Positions 8,683 to 17,553 of a DNA stretch of 64,000 bases are shown in pieces. The DNA comes from Pseudomonadota bacterium. Its GTDB lineage: Bacteria; Myxococcota_A; Polyangia; Polyangiales; Polyangiaceae. The notes under the pieces are model-generated. The model searched no databases and was not told where the DNA came from. It saw nothing but the letters and a program-made list of their open reading frames with translations. Both the position numbers and the translations under genes were made by a program. How positions within the stretch are numbered: the stretch's first letter is position 1; each line of letters begins with the position of its first letter. The stretch covers positions 12,965 through 76,964 of the forward strand of contig JAEYYX010000015.1 of NCBI GenBank assembly GCA_023428245.1, given 5' to 3'.

Positions 8683-8981
8683 GTTGTCCGCAGAAGAGGT
8701 CGCCGTGAGTCATAGCTCGCGGGAGAGAGGCTCCTCAGGCGCATCATCGCGCGCCTTTGGCTAGGCGCCCGACAGCGGGTGCGGCTTCATCACGCTGGAT
8801 TTCACTTCCAACGCACCTTCTGAGAGGTCGGGGGACGAACCGCGCCAAGTGGGCGTTGCCGTCGGCCTTTGCGCTTTCCGTCGTCACCTCCAGGCATCAG
8901 GAGGGTTCTTTGATGGTGCGACTGATGTTAGCCTCGCGCGTGGGAGTATGCGGGTGGCCCCGGTCCCACCTCGGAGAGGCA
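8683..8981. other. Non-coding gap after tRNA-His
   Basis: About 300 bases between the tRNA and the HAMP-protein gene. The frame of the downstream gene stays open back to 8757, but that extension has no ribosome site and would push the first membrane segment to about residue 80. I see no promoter of good quality, no repeat and no attachment-site duplication of the tRNA 3' end. Confidence 0.5.
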
Positions 8982-10097
8982 ATGCGCGCGAAAATCATCT
9001 GGGTCAACGGAGGCATCATGGCCACGGTGACACTTCTCACGTTCTTCTTGGTTCGATCTTCGCTCGCACCTCTGTTGAATGATTCAGCAGAGATCGCGAA
9101 AGCGGCGAGTCGGGCGGCGCAGGCCGCTCAGGTGAGCCTCTCGCTCGACGCCAGTCGGGCGGAACGTTGGGTGGCTGAGCAGGCAGCGAGCGAAGAAGTT
9201 TCGCTCATTTACTCCGCGGGGCTCGAGACCGCTCGACAAGAGCGAGCCATGACCACGGCGAACCGTTTGAAAGACGCGGCTCAGCAGGATCCGGCGTTCT
9301 CGGGGGCTCCGGCGAGCCTTGTGCTGTTCGTCAACGCCGAAGGGGTTGGTCTCGGGCGCAACGGTTCGACTCTGATGCGCGGTGAGAACATGGGAGCCGC
9401 CTACCCTGGCCTTCTCAGGGCGATTTCTCATGGCAGGGCCGCGAGCGATCTATGGATCAGTCAGACGCGGCAGGAGCAATTCGCCGTGTCCTACGGCCCG
9501 GTCCGCGCGCAGGATGGGCAGGTTGTCGGGGCACTTGTGGTTGGTACCCCGCTCAACGATGAGCGACTCCGTGCCATGAGCGATGTCACGAGCGGCGCGA
9601 TCCTGGGCATTGCACTCGCGGACGCTGCGGCCCCCGGCGCGATTGCCGTCTCGACTCCAGGTGTCCTAGGACCGACTGCCCTTGAGCCGGTCGTCTCCGC
9701 GGTCCGAGGGGGCGGCGCGGGTATAAGCCAAGGTGCTGACGGTAGGGTTTATGTCGGGCGACCTTTGCTCGGATATGGGGATCAGAAGGCGCTTGTCGTT
9801 GCCAGTGTGGCGCCGCGGAGTGCCGACGTTGCCGACGAGGTGCTCGGTCCGGTGCTCCTCTCGGGCGCACTCGGGCTCGTGCTCGTGGTCATCGGCGGAA
9901 TCCTCCTCGGTAACTACATTTCACGGCCGGTCGCGGAAATCGAGGAGGGCTTGCTCCTTCTGATCAACGGGCACCGCGATCTGCGCTTCGACCTTGAGCA
10001 CGACGAGCTCGGTGGACTAACGTCGCGCATCAACGCGCTCCTCAACGCCCTGCTCGAGGTCGATGAGGGCTCCGAGGACGACGCGCCGCGGCCGTAG
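8982..10097 (+). CDS. Membrane sensor: periplasmic domain + HAMP, no output domain
   Basis: About 371 residues from ATG 8982 (GGAG ribosome site 5 bases upstream). Layout: TM1 at about 5-25, a periplasmic helical/alpha-beta region (about 30-285) including LVLFVNAEGVGLGRNG and FAVSYGPVRAQDGQVVGALVVGT as in Cache-type sensors, TM2 at about 288-310, then a HAMP-like segment (ISRPVAEIEEGLLLLINGHRDL...LGGLTSRINALLNAL) to about 360. The chain ends 11 residues later in an acidic tail, with no methyl-accepting, kinase or cyclase domain. It may signal through a partner, and the HEAT-like gene 43 bases downstream is the obvious candidate. The ligand is unknown. Confidence 0.8.
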   Translation: MRAKIIWVNGGIMATVTLLTFFLVRSSLAPLLNDSAEIAKAASRAAQAAQVSLSLDASRAERWVAEQAASEEVSLIYSAGLETARQERAMTTANRLKDAAQQDPAFSGAPASLVLFVNAEGVGLGRNGSTLMRGENMGAAYPGLLRAISHGRAASDLWISQTRQEQFAVSYGPVRAQDGQVVGALVVGTPLNDERLRAMSDVTSGAILGIALADAAAPGAIAVSTPGVLGPTALEPVVSAVRGGGAGISQGADGRVYVGRPLLGYGDQKALVVASVAPRSADVADEVLGPVLLSGALGLVLVVIGGILLGNYISRPVAEIEEGLLLLINGHRDLRFDLEHDELGGLTSRINALLNALLEVDEGSEDDAPRP

Positions 10098-10140
10098 AGC
10101 GCCCGCTCCTCGTCGCTTGATCGCTCACCAAAAAAATCTC

Positions 10141-10872
10141 ATGAGTCTCTTCGATCTCTTCAAGAAGTCGGACAAGCCCAGCTCGAATTCAGAGCGGGAG
10201 CTGGCCAAATTGGCCAAACATTTGAACAGCCGTCTCTCCCAGGACCTCGATCGCTACGATGCCCTCGAGCGACTTTCGGCCATGGGCACGAAAGAGTCTG
10301 CTCGGGTGCTCTTGAGTCGGTTTCGCTGGAACCTGGATCCGTCGATTCGCGATCAAGAAGAGAAGGCGACCGCCGTGGCCGGTATCACCAAGGCAGGCAC
10401 GCTCGCGCTGGAGCCTGTCCGAGAATACTGCGCGCGCGCCGAGAGCCTGACGTGGCCGATCAAGGCGCTCCGGGAGATTGTCTCGGGGCCCGAGCTCGAA
10501 CGAGAGTTGCTCTCAATCCTTCGCGAGTTTGATACAGACTACGTGAGAAACCCTGAGCCGAAGGTTCATGTTCTGCAGGCTCTCGAAGAGTTTCACACTG
10601 ACGCTACCCGCGCTGCGGTTGAACCGTTCGTAGGAGACGTGAACGAGGCGGTACGCTTTGCGGCTGTGACCTGTTTGTTTGCGGTCGGGCTCCCGGAAGC
10701 TACCGAGGCGCTCGTCTCCGCCTTGGGCGACGAAGAGTCGCTCCGAATTCGGAACCGGATTGCCCAAGGCCTTCTGGATCGGAAGTGGCCGATTCCTCCG
10801 GCCATCGAGGAGCAGCTTCGCTCGTCGCTTCCCCCCGGATATACAGTCTCCGGTGGGCTCGTGGTGGGATAG
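10141..10872 (+). CDS. HEAT-repeat-like cytoplasmic protein
   Basis: A 243-residue, all-helical protein. Repeated paired-helix segments (NSRLSQDLDRYDALERLSAMG, KVHVLQALEEF, AVRFAAVTCLFAVG, SLRIRNRIAQGLLDRKWPIP) match HEAT/PBS-lyase-like repeats used for protein-protein contacts. No signal peptide or enzymatic motif. ATG 10141 starts MSLFDLFKKSDKP; an in-frame upstream start at 10063 would overlap the HAMP gene and is rejected. The 43-base spacing suggests co-transcription with the HAMP sensor. A strong terminator lies 190 bases downstream. Confidence 0.8.
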   Translation: MSLFDLFKKSDKPSSNSERELAKLAKHLNSRLSQDLDRYDALERLSAMGTKESARVLLSRFRWNLDPSIRDQEEKATAVAGITKAGTLALEPVREYCARAESLTWPIKALREIVSGPELERELLSILREFDTDYVRNPEPKVHVLQALEEFHTDATRAAVEPFVGDVNEAVRFAAVTCLFAVGLPEATEALVSALGDEESLRIRNRIAQGLLDRKWPIPPAIEEQLRSSLPPGYTVSGGLVVG

Positions 10873-11065
10873 AGCTGACTCACCACGAGTGCAGTTGCTT
10901 ATCTCTCGCCTCCGCGGTGGGGGAGGCATGAGCGTGTGCTGAGGTGCGGGCACCGAGAAGAAAGGCCGGTTACGCTCTACAACCGAAGCGGTAAACCAGC
11001 ACGTTTGCTGCCATGAAGCACCGGTGGGGCCGGCTCTCAAGCGGCGCTGACATCGCGGAAATAGA

Positions 11066-11100
11066 AGAAGCCCAAGTCCAGGGGACTCGGGCTTCTTTCT
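11066..11100. terminator. Strong bidirectional terminator
   Basis: A 14-bp stem (AGAAGCCCAAGTCC with GGACTCGGGCTTCT, one wobble), 3-base loop, and T-rich flank on both strands. It lies between the converging HEAT-like gene and the outer-membrane barrel gene. Confidence 0.85.
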
Positions 11101-11152
11101 TCGAGGACTTGATTCAGCTTGAGCCTGCTGCAGTCCCCTTCGGAGGCTGACT

Positions 11153-12064
11153 CTATTCGGTCACCTTGTAGTCCATCGGCAGGTACATGTTGAAACTGAC
11201 CGAGAGGAGGTGATTGAACTTGAACTGGCTGTCAGCGCCGCTGATTGCACCGTCAGGGAATTGCTCGCCCGGACCGCGGCCAGCGACGTCAAACCCGCCC
11301 GTGTTCCAGGCGAAAGGCAGCGCGCGGTACTCGGTTCCGATTGCCATCCACTTGTTGAAGAAGAAGGAGAATCCAAGACCGAAGGTCGGCGCGATAGCCA
11401 TCGTCGCTGACGTGGTGAACGTGCCTAGGGCCGTACAAGAGCCTTCCGAGCAATCGGGGCGCTGCCTCAGGCCCACAAAGGCCGGACCGGCGAACACATA
11501 AAGTTCAGAATCGACGAATAAGCTGTTGAACAGACCCAACTTTCCGCGAAACGGTACTGCCGTGAGCTGCGGAGCCAAGATCCAGTCAAGAGATGCGACC
11601 TGATTCCTGAAGTCGCTACCAAGATTCACGCCCGTGAGCTCGCAGTCGATGAATCCGGGGTCGCCCTGGACCGGGGCATTGTCCCCTCGGCACTGGCGGC
11701 CCACGTTAGCGCTCTGGATGTCGCTCGTGAGGTCCGTGTCGATGTGCGCGCCGAGGAGCGAGGTGCTGACTCCGCCCCAAACGCCGACGGAAAGCCAGTC
11801 GAAGATGCCGTAGTTCGCCCGGAGCCCGAAGATCATTTGCCGTCGGTATTCGTCGAGGAGTGTGAAGCTGACGTTCGGAGACAGCTCGACACGGCCCTGC
11901 CGATAGAGGCGCATGTTGCGTACGGCGGGCGCGCCAGCGAGAGGACCTGTGAGCTTGATCTCCTCAGCCTGGGCGGTCTCGGGGGTGCCGAAGAGCACTC
12001 CGAGCGCGATAATCCCCGGAGCAAACAACCGGGCCGATAATGTCTTGAACATGTTCGTTCTCAT
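11153..12064 (-). CDS. Outer-membrane beta-barrel protein, possible GltB-like
   Basis: About 303 residues. Signal peptide (MFKTLSARLF... ending ETAQA|EE), then alternating amphipathic strands typical of small porin-like barrels (VELSPNVSFTLLDEY, MIFGLRANYGIFDWLSVGVWGG, IAPTFGLGFSFFFNKWMAIGTEYRALPF). The last strand, LLSVSFNMYLPMDYKV, ends in an aromatic/hydrophobic pattern. ATG 12064 has AGGA three bases upstream; GTG 12094 overlaps the stop of the upstream barrel gene (GTGA) and could allow coupled translation. Together with the next gene it forms a pair of myxobacterial-type barrels. M. xanthus GltA and GltB are such a pair next to gltC, so this is the likely GltB counterpart by context, not by alignment. 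Confidence 0.75.
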   Translation of the reverse strand: MRTNMFKTLSARLFAPGIIALGVLFGTPETAQAEEIKLTGPLAGAPAVRNMRLYRQGRVELSPNVSFTLLDEYRRQMIFGLRANYGIFDWLSVGVWGGVSTSLLGAHIDTDLTSDIQSANVGRQCRGDNAPVQGDPGFIDCELTGVNLGSDFRNQVASLDWILAPQLTAVPFRGKLGLFNSLFVDSELYVFAGPAFVGLRQRPDCSEGSCTALGTFTTSATMAIAPTFGLGFSFFFNKWMAIGTEYRALPFAWNTGGFDVAGRGPGEQFPDGAISGADSQFKFNHLLSVSFNMYLPMDYKVTE

Positions 12065-12090
12065 TGTCCTATGACCTTGCATGCGGCGGC

Positions 12091-13017
12091 TCACTTCGCG
12101 CCTCCCGACGTGTCAGCTCCCGCTTTCGGCAAGCGATACTCAAAGGAGAAGGGAACGAACACAGATACACCAAGCTGAGCTTGGACGTTGTTGGTGAGGG
12201 CATCGGGGCCATACCACCCGCTGGTGTCAGCCGGGTTGTCCTCAGCGACGATCGTGTTCTCGATCTTGTCGAGGAAGATGTAGTCGCGCACTTCGAGGAC
12301 CGCTGCGAACCAACGATTGAAGAAGATCTTCAGACCAACGCCCGCGTTGAAGGCGATGTTCGGCTGCCAATCGAAGTTTCGGTTGTCGGGATCGACCACC
12401 GGGATCGGCCGGGTGCTGAGGGCACCGATGCCGCCGACGACGTAAGCGTCGTAGTGGAAGATGAAGTTCTGGAAGCCCGCGAACTTACCGTTAGCGGGTA
12501 CGTACGTGAAATTGAGCGCGGCGCTCCACTGGTACTCCGTGAGGGGTACGACGACGCGAGCTGCGCGGCGAACCTGAGCGTTGAAGGCGGAGTCGCTGTT
12601 GAAGGGCTGGAAGAACTGACCGTTGATACCCACCGCCAAGACCTCGGTGATGTAGTAGTTCAGGGCCAGACCCGGCGCGTGGTGGGAGACGAACTGGTCG
12701 TTCAGCGTGAAACCCCAGAACGGCTGCAGTTCGAAGCGCCGCTTTTTGATGATGAAGCGCTGCTGAACCGCGAAGATGGTTTCGTCGAGCGGCTTGGCGG
12801 CCTCCTTCTTCATATCGAGGGTGGGACATGCTTCCGGGTCGACCTCGCAGATGTCTCCGAGACCGGCATCTTCATCGTCGCCAGCCTCCAGATCGTCGGT
12901 GTCGCCCTCGTCGACGGCCTCAGTTTCTTCCGTGTCCTCTACCTCCTGGGCCAGGGCCGTACCGGGAAAGGCCCACAGCGCGGCGGCTACCAGGAGCCCG
13001 ATGGGAGTGTACTTCAT
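12091..13017 (-). CDS. Outer-membrane beta-barrel protein with acidic N-terminal linker, possible GltA-like
   Basis: 308 residues from ATG 13017 (GAGG ribosome site 5 bases upstream). Signal peptide MKYTPIGLLVAAALW...ALA, then a very acidic stretch (EDTEETEAVDEGDTDDLE) and a CEVDPEACPTL Cys pair. A beta-barrel follows: FELQPFWGFTLNDQFVSHHA, LNYYITEVLAVGINGQFF, ALNFTYVPANGKFAGF, GVGLKIFFNRWFAAVLEVRDYIF, and a final strand VSVFVPFSFEYRLPK. The acidic linker may bind cations or periplasmic partners. It is first of a two-gene unit with the other barrel (GTGA overlap). Its placement 4.7 kb from a gltC-like gene makes a GltA role likely but unproven. Confidence 0.78.
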   Translation of the reverse strand: MKYTPIGLLVAAALWAFPGTALAQEVEDTEETEAVDEGDTDDLEAGDDEDAGLGDICEVDPEACPTLDMKKEAAKPLDETIFAVQQRFIIKKRRFELQPFWGFTLNDQFVSHHAPGLALNYYITEVLAVGINGQFFQPFNSDSAFNAQVRRAARVVVPLTEYQWSAALNFTYVPANGKFAGFQNFIFHYDAYVVGGIGALSTRPIPVVDPDNRNFDWQPNIAFNAGVGLKIFFNRWFAAVLEVRDYIFLDKIENTIVAEDNPADTSGWYGPDALTNNVQAQLGVSVFVPFSFEYRLPKAGADTSGGAK

Positions 13018-13160
13018 CGATGCCTCATTTTCCGTTCTTGATCGCTGAGCGAGATGGTTCTTGGTGGGGGAAATTGGGTGGCGCGGGCGACCAGGAATGA
13101 CCGATTCGCGCAACTTGTTAAAAACACTCATAAAAATAGGCGACCCAAAAACGCTGGCGG

Positions 13161-13190
13161 AATATACCACGGTCAAAATCGCCCGATCAA
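13161..13190 (-). promoter_or_regulatory. Candidate sigma-70 promoter for the two barrel genes
   Basis: On the minus strand TTGATC (13190-13185), an 18-base spacer and TATATT (13166-13161). It lies just after the ftsY stop and would give a 5' leader of about 137 bases. Confidence 0.45.
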
Positions 13191-13207
13191 CGACAATAAA
13201 TTTCAGC

Positions 13208-14515
13208 TCAGGCAGCAATTCCGCTGTCATCCTTTCCGAGCAACGCTTCGACGAACTCGGCAGCACCGAACTCTTGGAGATCTTCCGGCTTCTCGCCGAC
13301 TCCTACATAGCGAACCGGCACGCTCAGGGTATCGCAAATACCAAGCACCACGCCGCCGCGCGCGGTTCCGTCGAGCTTCGTAAGGATGAGCCCGGTGACC
13401 GAAAGCGCCTCTTTGAACTCTCGCGCTTGCGCCATCGCGTTCTGGCCATTGGTGGCGTCGATCACGAGGAAGATTTCGTGGGGCGCGCCGGGCAGGGCCT
13501 TGCCCAAAGTGCGCTCGATCTTCGTCATCTCCTGCATCAGGTTCGCTTTGGTGTGGAGGCGTCCAGCCGTGTCGGCCAAGAGGAAGTCGACCCCACTTTG
13601 CTTGGCGCGTTCCACAGCGTCAAACAAAACGCTACTTGGATCAGCGCCTTCCTTGCCCGCGACGACCTCACAGTCCGTTCGTTCGCCCCAGGCGCGCAAT
13701 TGCTCGACAGCGGCCGCACGGAATGTATCACCAGCAGCTAACATCACGGAATGTCCCTGCGATTTGAGCTGGCGGGCAAGCTTTCCGATGGTTGTCGTTT
13801 TTCCTGCTCCGTTGACGCCGACGAAAAGGATCACGGTGGGCGTTGCGGTGTGCTCAAGCGGTCCAGTGCGTCCCTCGACATCGACGATGCGGCACGCTTC
13901 CTCGCGCAGCGCGCTCCACACCGCTTCTTCGTCGGCGAGCTCGCCGCGCCCGAGGCGCGCGGTGAGTCCACCCAAGATTCGCGCGGTGGTCTTCACGCCG
14001 ACGTCAGAGGTCAAGAGCAGCTCTTCAATCTCGGTCGCGATGGAAGGAGCGATTTCCTTCTTGCCCGAAAGCAGGTTCTTTAACTTGCCGAAAAAACCTG
14101 TTTCTTCGCGAGTCTTGGCGAGACCGCGGCGCAGGCTCTTGAAGTCGACCTGGCTCCGGCGTGTGCTGCGCGGCGTTTCGCTGCGGACGGGCTCTGGCGG
14201 CGATACTGCATCAGGAGGAATGGAAGGGAGCAGCGCCGCAGGGTCCGACTCCTTTTCTGTCGTCGGGATCGAGAGAAGGTCCGGCTCGGGCGCGGTCTGC
14301 TCTTCCTTTTCGCGCAGCACGACCTCTTGTTCCACCGCCGGCGTTTGAACGGGTTTGGGGGTGGCGGGTCGAGGCTCCAATGGACGGGCCGCGGGAACGT
14401 CCCGAACAGGCTCGTCAATCGAACGTGCGCTTTCTTCGGCCTTACGCTTTTGGCTCCGGAAGTAAAAGAAGGCCCCCGCCAAAAGCAGGACGACCAACAC
14501 GACGACGAGTTCCAT
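13208..14515 (-). CDS. ftsY: Signal recognition particle receptor FtsY
   Basis: About 435 residues from ATG 14515. N-terminal membrane helix (MELVVVLVVLLLAGAFFYF), a Pro/Glu-rich linker (about 22-125), the four-helix N domain (GFFGKLKNLLSGKK onward) and the GTPase G domain: GVNGAGKTTT (about 230), AGDTFRAAAVEQL, LADTAGRLH (about 313), TKLDGTARGG (about 377) and VGVGEKPEDLQEF. It docks ribosome-SRP complexes to the membrane. An alternative TTG start at 14554 overlaps the stop of the upstream gene (TTGA), hinting at coupling. The acidic linker is shorter than in E. coli. Confidence 0.96.
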   Translation of the reverse strand: MELVVVLVVLLLAGAFFYFRSQKRKAEESARSIDEPVRDVPAARPLEPRPATPKPVQTPAVEQEVVLREKEEQTAPEPDLLSIPTTEKESDPAALLPSIPPDAVSPPEPVRSETPRSTRRSQVDFKSLRRGLAKTREETGFFGKLKNLLSGKKEIAPSIATEIEELLLTSDVGVKTTARILGGLTARLGRGELADEEAVWSALREEACRIVDVEGRTGPLEHTATPTVILFVGVNGAGKTTTIGKLARQLKSQGHSVMLAAGDTFRAAAVEQLRAWGERTDCEVVAGKEGADPSSVLFDAVERAKQSGVDFLLADTAGRLHTKANLMQEMTKIERTLGKALPGAPHEIFLVIDATNGQNAMAQAREFKEALSVTGLILTKLDGTARGGVVLGICDTLSVPVRYVGVGEKPEDLQEFGAAEFVEALLGKDDSGIAA

Positions 14516-14550
14516 GGGTGCGCCACTATAGGGACCTATGGATTCCGTCG

Positions 14551-16125
14551 TCAACGCAAAGCACCGAGGGGCGGTGGCTCAGGTGGAAGGTCCTGATCTG
14601 GCGCGTCGCCCTCCGACTGCGGGCCATAGAGGTGGGCGTTGAGGGCCTCGGCCCAGAGCACGACGTCTTCTCTTCCGTCTTGTCGCGCGAGGGCGGCAGC
14701 CTCGAGCGGGGTCGGCAGTGGTCGCCGCTTGGGCGACCAATAGTTCGCGAGCTCGAGCCACTTCAAAAAGGCCCGAAGTAGCGCCCGCTTTTTTGCGACG
14801 AGGCCCACGCGCAGTGTGACCTGGGCCGGTCGGAGCCGCAGGGGCGGATAGCCCTCAGCGGAGCACTCGACCTCCCAATCGGGCTGCTCGCTGTAGACTT
14901 CTGCGAACGAGAAGGAGCCGTCCGGAGCGGAGACAGCCGCCTCTAGGAGCTCGCGGCGAGTTGCCTCGATGCGAAACAGCTCCACCTTTGCACCACCGAG
15001 ACGCTCGTGCGTGTCGACGTCGAAAACGACACCGTGGAGGGAAGCCGGAGGGGGAGCCACGCGCGACTCTCCGCGGGGCACCGGGACGTTCGGTCGCACC
15101 CGACGAGGGCTCGCTCCGGTGAGGCGGTGAATCAGCCAGATGAGGAAAAGGACCAGGGGCAAGGCGAGCCAGGCGCGTGTGGATGAACTGGGCGCAAGGC
15201 GAGGGAGCTCGAGTTCGAGTGGCGGTCCGCTCACGAGGGAAGGATCGGAACTCACGAATAGGATGGTGCTCTTTTGGCCCGATAGCTCGCCGGGTAGTTC
15301 GAAGCGCGCGCGCCCGTTGTGCACCGCGGCCGCCGCGGCGATCTTGCCCGCTTGGCGGAGTTCGAGGACTCCGCTCTGAACAGGACCAAAGCGACCTTGG
15401 ACCTCAAGGTCAATCGCGAGCGTGGAGTCGTTCTCCTTGAACGCGCCGAGCTTGGCGGTGGCGGCCGCGCGCAAGAGCACTCGCACCGCTGGGCTTTTGA
15501 GAGCGAACTGTGAGGCGACCATGTCACAGATGGCTGGGTATTCTTGGAACGCGCTGGTCGTAACCTCTAGCCTCAGCGCGGTCGCTTCGTCGATCTCGGC
15601 GCGCGTGAGCTCCCGCGCTCTTTCGCCGCAGGTGAGCGACAGGGTCAAGGGGCCTGGACGCAGTCCGACCACCTCGATCGGATGGAGTTCATCTCGATCG
15701 AGGTCGACCACGCGCGGCCATATGACAAGCTCCGGCGCGCCGTCGTCTTCCCCGAGCATGACGTTCAAGGACCCCTGTGCGAAGTGCTCCTTTTCTGCCG
15801 AAAGGCGGACGCTCTCGAGCCCGTCGCCTTCAGTGCGAAAACAAGCGCCTCCGTCGCCTCCCGTCACTTGGAAAGTCGAGTCTCCGTCACAGCCGCGGAG
15901 CGAGTCAGCTTCGGCTCGTACGCGAGCGCCCGGTACGGGGGCGCCGGACTCATCCTCTACGCGAACCATCACAGTTCCTGAGGCCTGCGTCACGCGCAGC
16001 GTGAGCTCTCCTTCGATTGAAAGAGGTGCCTCGAAGGACTCGGCCGCGCTTGTCCTCGCACCTAAGAAGAGCCCGGCAAAGGCCAGGGGGGCCCAAGCGC
16101 AGATTTTCGTCCAGGCTCGCCGCAT
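14551..16125 (-). CDS. Secreted/membrane carboxypeptidase-regulatory-like domain protein
   Basis: 524 residues. Signal peptide to about residue 28 (TSAAES), then a Cna-B/carboxypeptidase-regulatory-like fold (TVMVRVEDESGAPVPGARV at about 52-70, later GGACFRTEGDG). A single membrane segment near 342-360 (WLALPLVLFLIWLIHRL) follows, then a second regulatory-like domain on the far side (LHGVVFDVDTHERLGGAKVELF; APDGSFSFAEVY). A helical Pro-rich tail ends the protein. No catalytic motif; such proteins usually act as structural or binding modules. Its stop overlaps a possible TTG start of ftsY. Topology: N-terminal part in the periplasm, C-terminal part in the cytoplasm. Confidence 0.75.
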   Translation of the reverse strand: MRRAWTKICAWAPLAFAGLFLGARTSAAESFEAPLSIEGELTLRVTQASGTVMVRVEDESGAPVPGARVRAEADSLRGCDGDSTFQVTGGDGGACFRTEGDGLESVRLSAEKEHFAQGSLNVMLGEDDGAPELVIWPRVVDLDRDELHPIEVVGLRPGPLTLSLTCGERARELTRAEIDEATALRLEVTTSAFQEYPAICDMVASQFALKSPAVRVLLRAAATAKLGAFKENDSTLAIDLEVQGRFGPVQSGVLELRQAGKIAAAAAVHNGRARFELPGELSGQKSTILFVSSDPSLVSGPPLELELPRLAPSSSTRAWLALPLVLFLIWLIHRLTGASPRRVRPNVPVPRGESRVAPPPASLHGVVFDVDTHERLGGAKVELFRIEATRRELLEAAVSAPDGSFSFAEVYSEQPDWEVECSAEGYPPLRLRPAQVTLRVGLVAKKRALLRAFLKWLELANYWSPKRRPLPTPLEAAALARQDGREDVVLWAEALNAHLYGPQSEGDAPDQDLPPEPPPLGALR

Positions 16126-16173
16126 TGCCGCAAGCCTACCCGGAAACCGGAGCTCACGTGCTTCTTGATTCGG

Positions 16174-16596
16174 CTACCGCGGAGGATGCCCCCCGGACGA
16201 CAGTGCCGCTCGGACGTACTCGATGCGGACAGGCAGTACGTCGCGGTAGACAGCTGCGACGTCGAAGCGGAGGCGCTGGACTCGAGGATCCCGCGCGAAA
16301 TAGCGGCGCCAGAGTCTCTCCCCGGCCCGGAGGATGCGAGTGCGTTTGGTCTTCGAGAGCGTTTCGAACGGGGTTTGGTAGGCGCCTTTTCCTCGGGAGC
16401 GGACCTCGACGACGACGACCACGACGCCGTCGATGGCGACGATATCGATCTCGAGGGCGCCGAGGCGGACGTTCCGGCCCCAGATCATAAGACCGTGCTC
16501 AAGAAGGTGTTGGGCGACGAGCTCCTCAGCGATGTCTCCGATTCTGCGCATGAGAAGGGGGCTCGGACACTCGCAGCACCCGTTGTCTCGCTTCAT
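16174..16596 (-). CDS. YraN/UPF0102-family endonuclease-like protein
   Basis: 140 residues with the UPF0102 layout: an IGDIAEELVAQHLLEHG helix (about 18-34), then the restriction-endonuclease-like core with EIDIVAIDG (about 49-57) and VVVEVRSRG (about 62-70), which carry the putative D-ExK-type metal site (here the lysine position is Arg). KTKRTRILRAGERLW follows. The family is thought to act on DNA or in nucleic-acid repair, but its role is unsettled. No signal peptide. It lies 48 bases upstream of the regulatory-like membrane protein on the same strand. Confidence 0.9.
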   Translation of the reverse strand: MKRDNGCCECPSPLLMRRIGDIAEELVAQHLLEHGLMIWGRNVRLGALEIDIVAIDGVVVVVVEVRSRGKGAYQTPFETLSKTKRTRILRAGERLWRRYFARDPRVQRLRFDVAAVYRDVLPVRIEYVRAALSSGGHPPR

Positions 16597-16638
16597 CGAG
16601 GGAGAGCGATATGACGGTCCGGAACGACAAAATGCAGC

Positions 16639-16660
16639 GCGGCCGCCCGAGGGCAGCCGC
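16639..16660 (-). terminator. Terminator-like hairpin after the Cys-rich lipoprotein gene
   Basis: GCGGC-C-GCCC/GGGC-A-GCCGC stem with a 2-base loop and one internal mismatch. On the minus strand a short T-run (ATTTTG) follows shortly after. Confidence 0.45.
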
Positions 16661-16686
16661 GATTGAGGAGCGGGTTCGGCTCCGCC

Positions 16687-17364
16687 TTAGATGGAATCTG
16701 CAGCGATGTCGGAGTTCGGCGGGTTCACGCCGCGCTTGTCGGTGCCCGAGCCGACGGTGTAACCGCAGTTACCCCTTGAGCTGGTGCAGTCTTCGCCCTG
16801 CGAGCTAGTGCTGTCGTAGCTGGTGCCGTCGATCACGCAGTAGCTTCCGGCTAGCTGCCCACGGCCGATGTCGAGGTCCGCCATGAGATCTTCGCAGGTG
16901 AAGCCGCTCGGGCACTCGCAGTAGCGAGCGTTGGGGTCCGGACCTGCGCAGCGGCAAGAGCAGTACACAGTGTCGCGCGCCTTGCGGTTATCGTACTGGG
17001 GCTGGATTCCGATCTTGACGCGATCAGCGACGTCGGAACCGTCCCGGTCCGGGACGCGGCAGCTCGCCTCGTGGTCGGCGCTCCCGGGCGCGCAGGCATT
17101 CAAGTCTGAGCTGCACTTCTGGGCCATCTCCTCGGTCTGGCCGTACGGACATGACACGCGGCCGCGGAAGTGATTCACGAGACAGACGCGAGTCACACAT
17201 TGGAAAGAGCGGCTCTCCACGTTGACTTCGCTCTCATTGAAGCCCGGGAAGTCCGTCAGATACTCTTCTTCGGGAACACAGGGGTCGCCGACTCCAGCCG
17301 GACCGCAACTTCCTCCAATGAAGGAAGCACCGATGGCCATTGCAAAGAATAGATACAGTCGCAT
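16687..17364 (-). CDS. Cys-rich putative lipoprotein
   Basis: About 225 residues from ATG 17364 (MRLYLFFAMAIG). The hydrophobic signal ends in FIGGSC followed by GPAGVGDPC; the lipobox is loose (Gly at -3). The mature region has many Cys in short spacings (CVTRVCLVNHF, CSCRCAGPDPNARYCECPSG, CEDLM), suggesting a disulfide-rich extracellular module. This GDPC-x-C-rich architecture is common among predicted myxobacterial lipoproteins of unknown role. It is divergent from the glt block, sharing the intergenic region 17365-17725. Confidence 0.75.
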   Translation of the reverse strand: MRLYLFFAMAIGASFIGGSCGPAGVGDPCVPEEEYLTDFPGFNESEVNVESRSFQCVTRVCLVNHFRGRVSCPYGQTEEMAQKCSSDLNACAPGSADHEASCRVPDRDGSDVADRVKIGIQPQYDNRKARDTVYCSCRCAGPDPNARYCECPSGFTCEDLMADLDIGRGQLAGSYCVIDGTSYDSTSSQGEDCTSSRGNCGYTVGSGTDKRGVNPPNSDIAADSI

Positions 17365-17553
17365 TCGTGATCCTTGGGCCAAGCGTCTCTCGGCTTTTCC
17401 GGTCCTATACCCTCAGGCTGGAATTGCGTCAATGGATGCTCGCAGGGGGCCCGGCCGGATTTGCCGGTAATTCCTAGAAATTTGCGGCCCATTTGCAAGC
17501 CGGGGTGCTTCCTGTTTTGCTCGGCGGAATGTGACTCAGACTGGAATGTCGTC

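Noticed and set aside
8607..8982. Possible integration site at the tRNA-His 3' end
   Set aside because: No direct repeat of the tRNA end, no integrase or foreign genes downstream.
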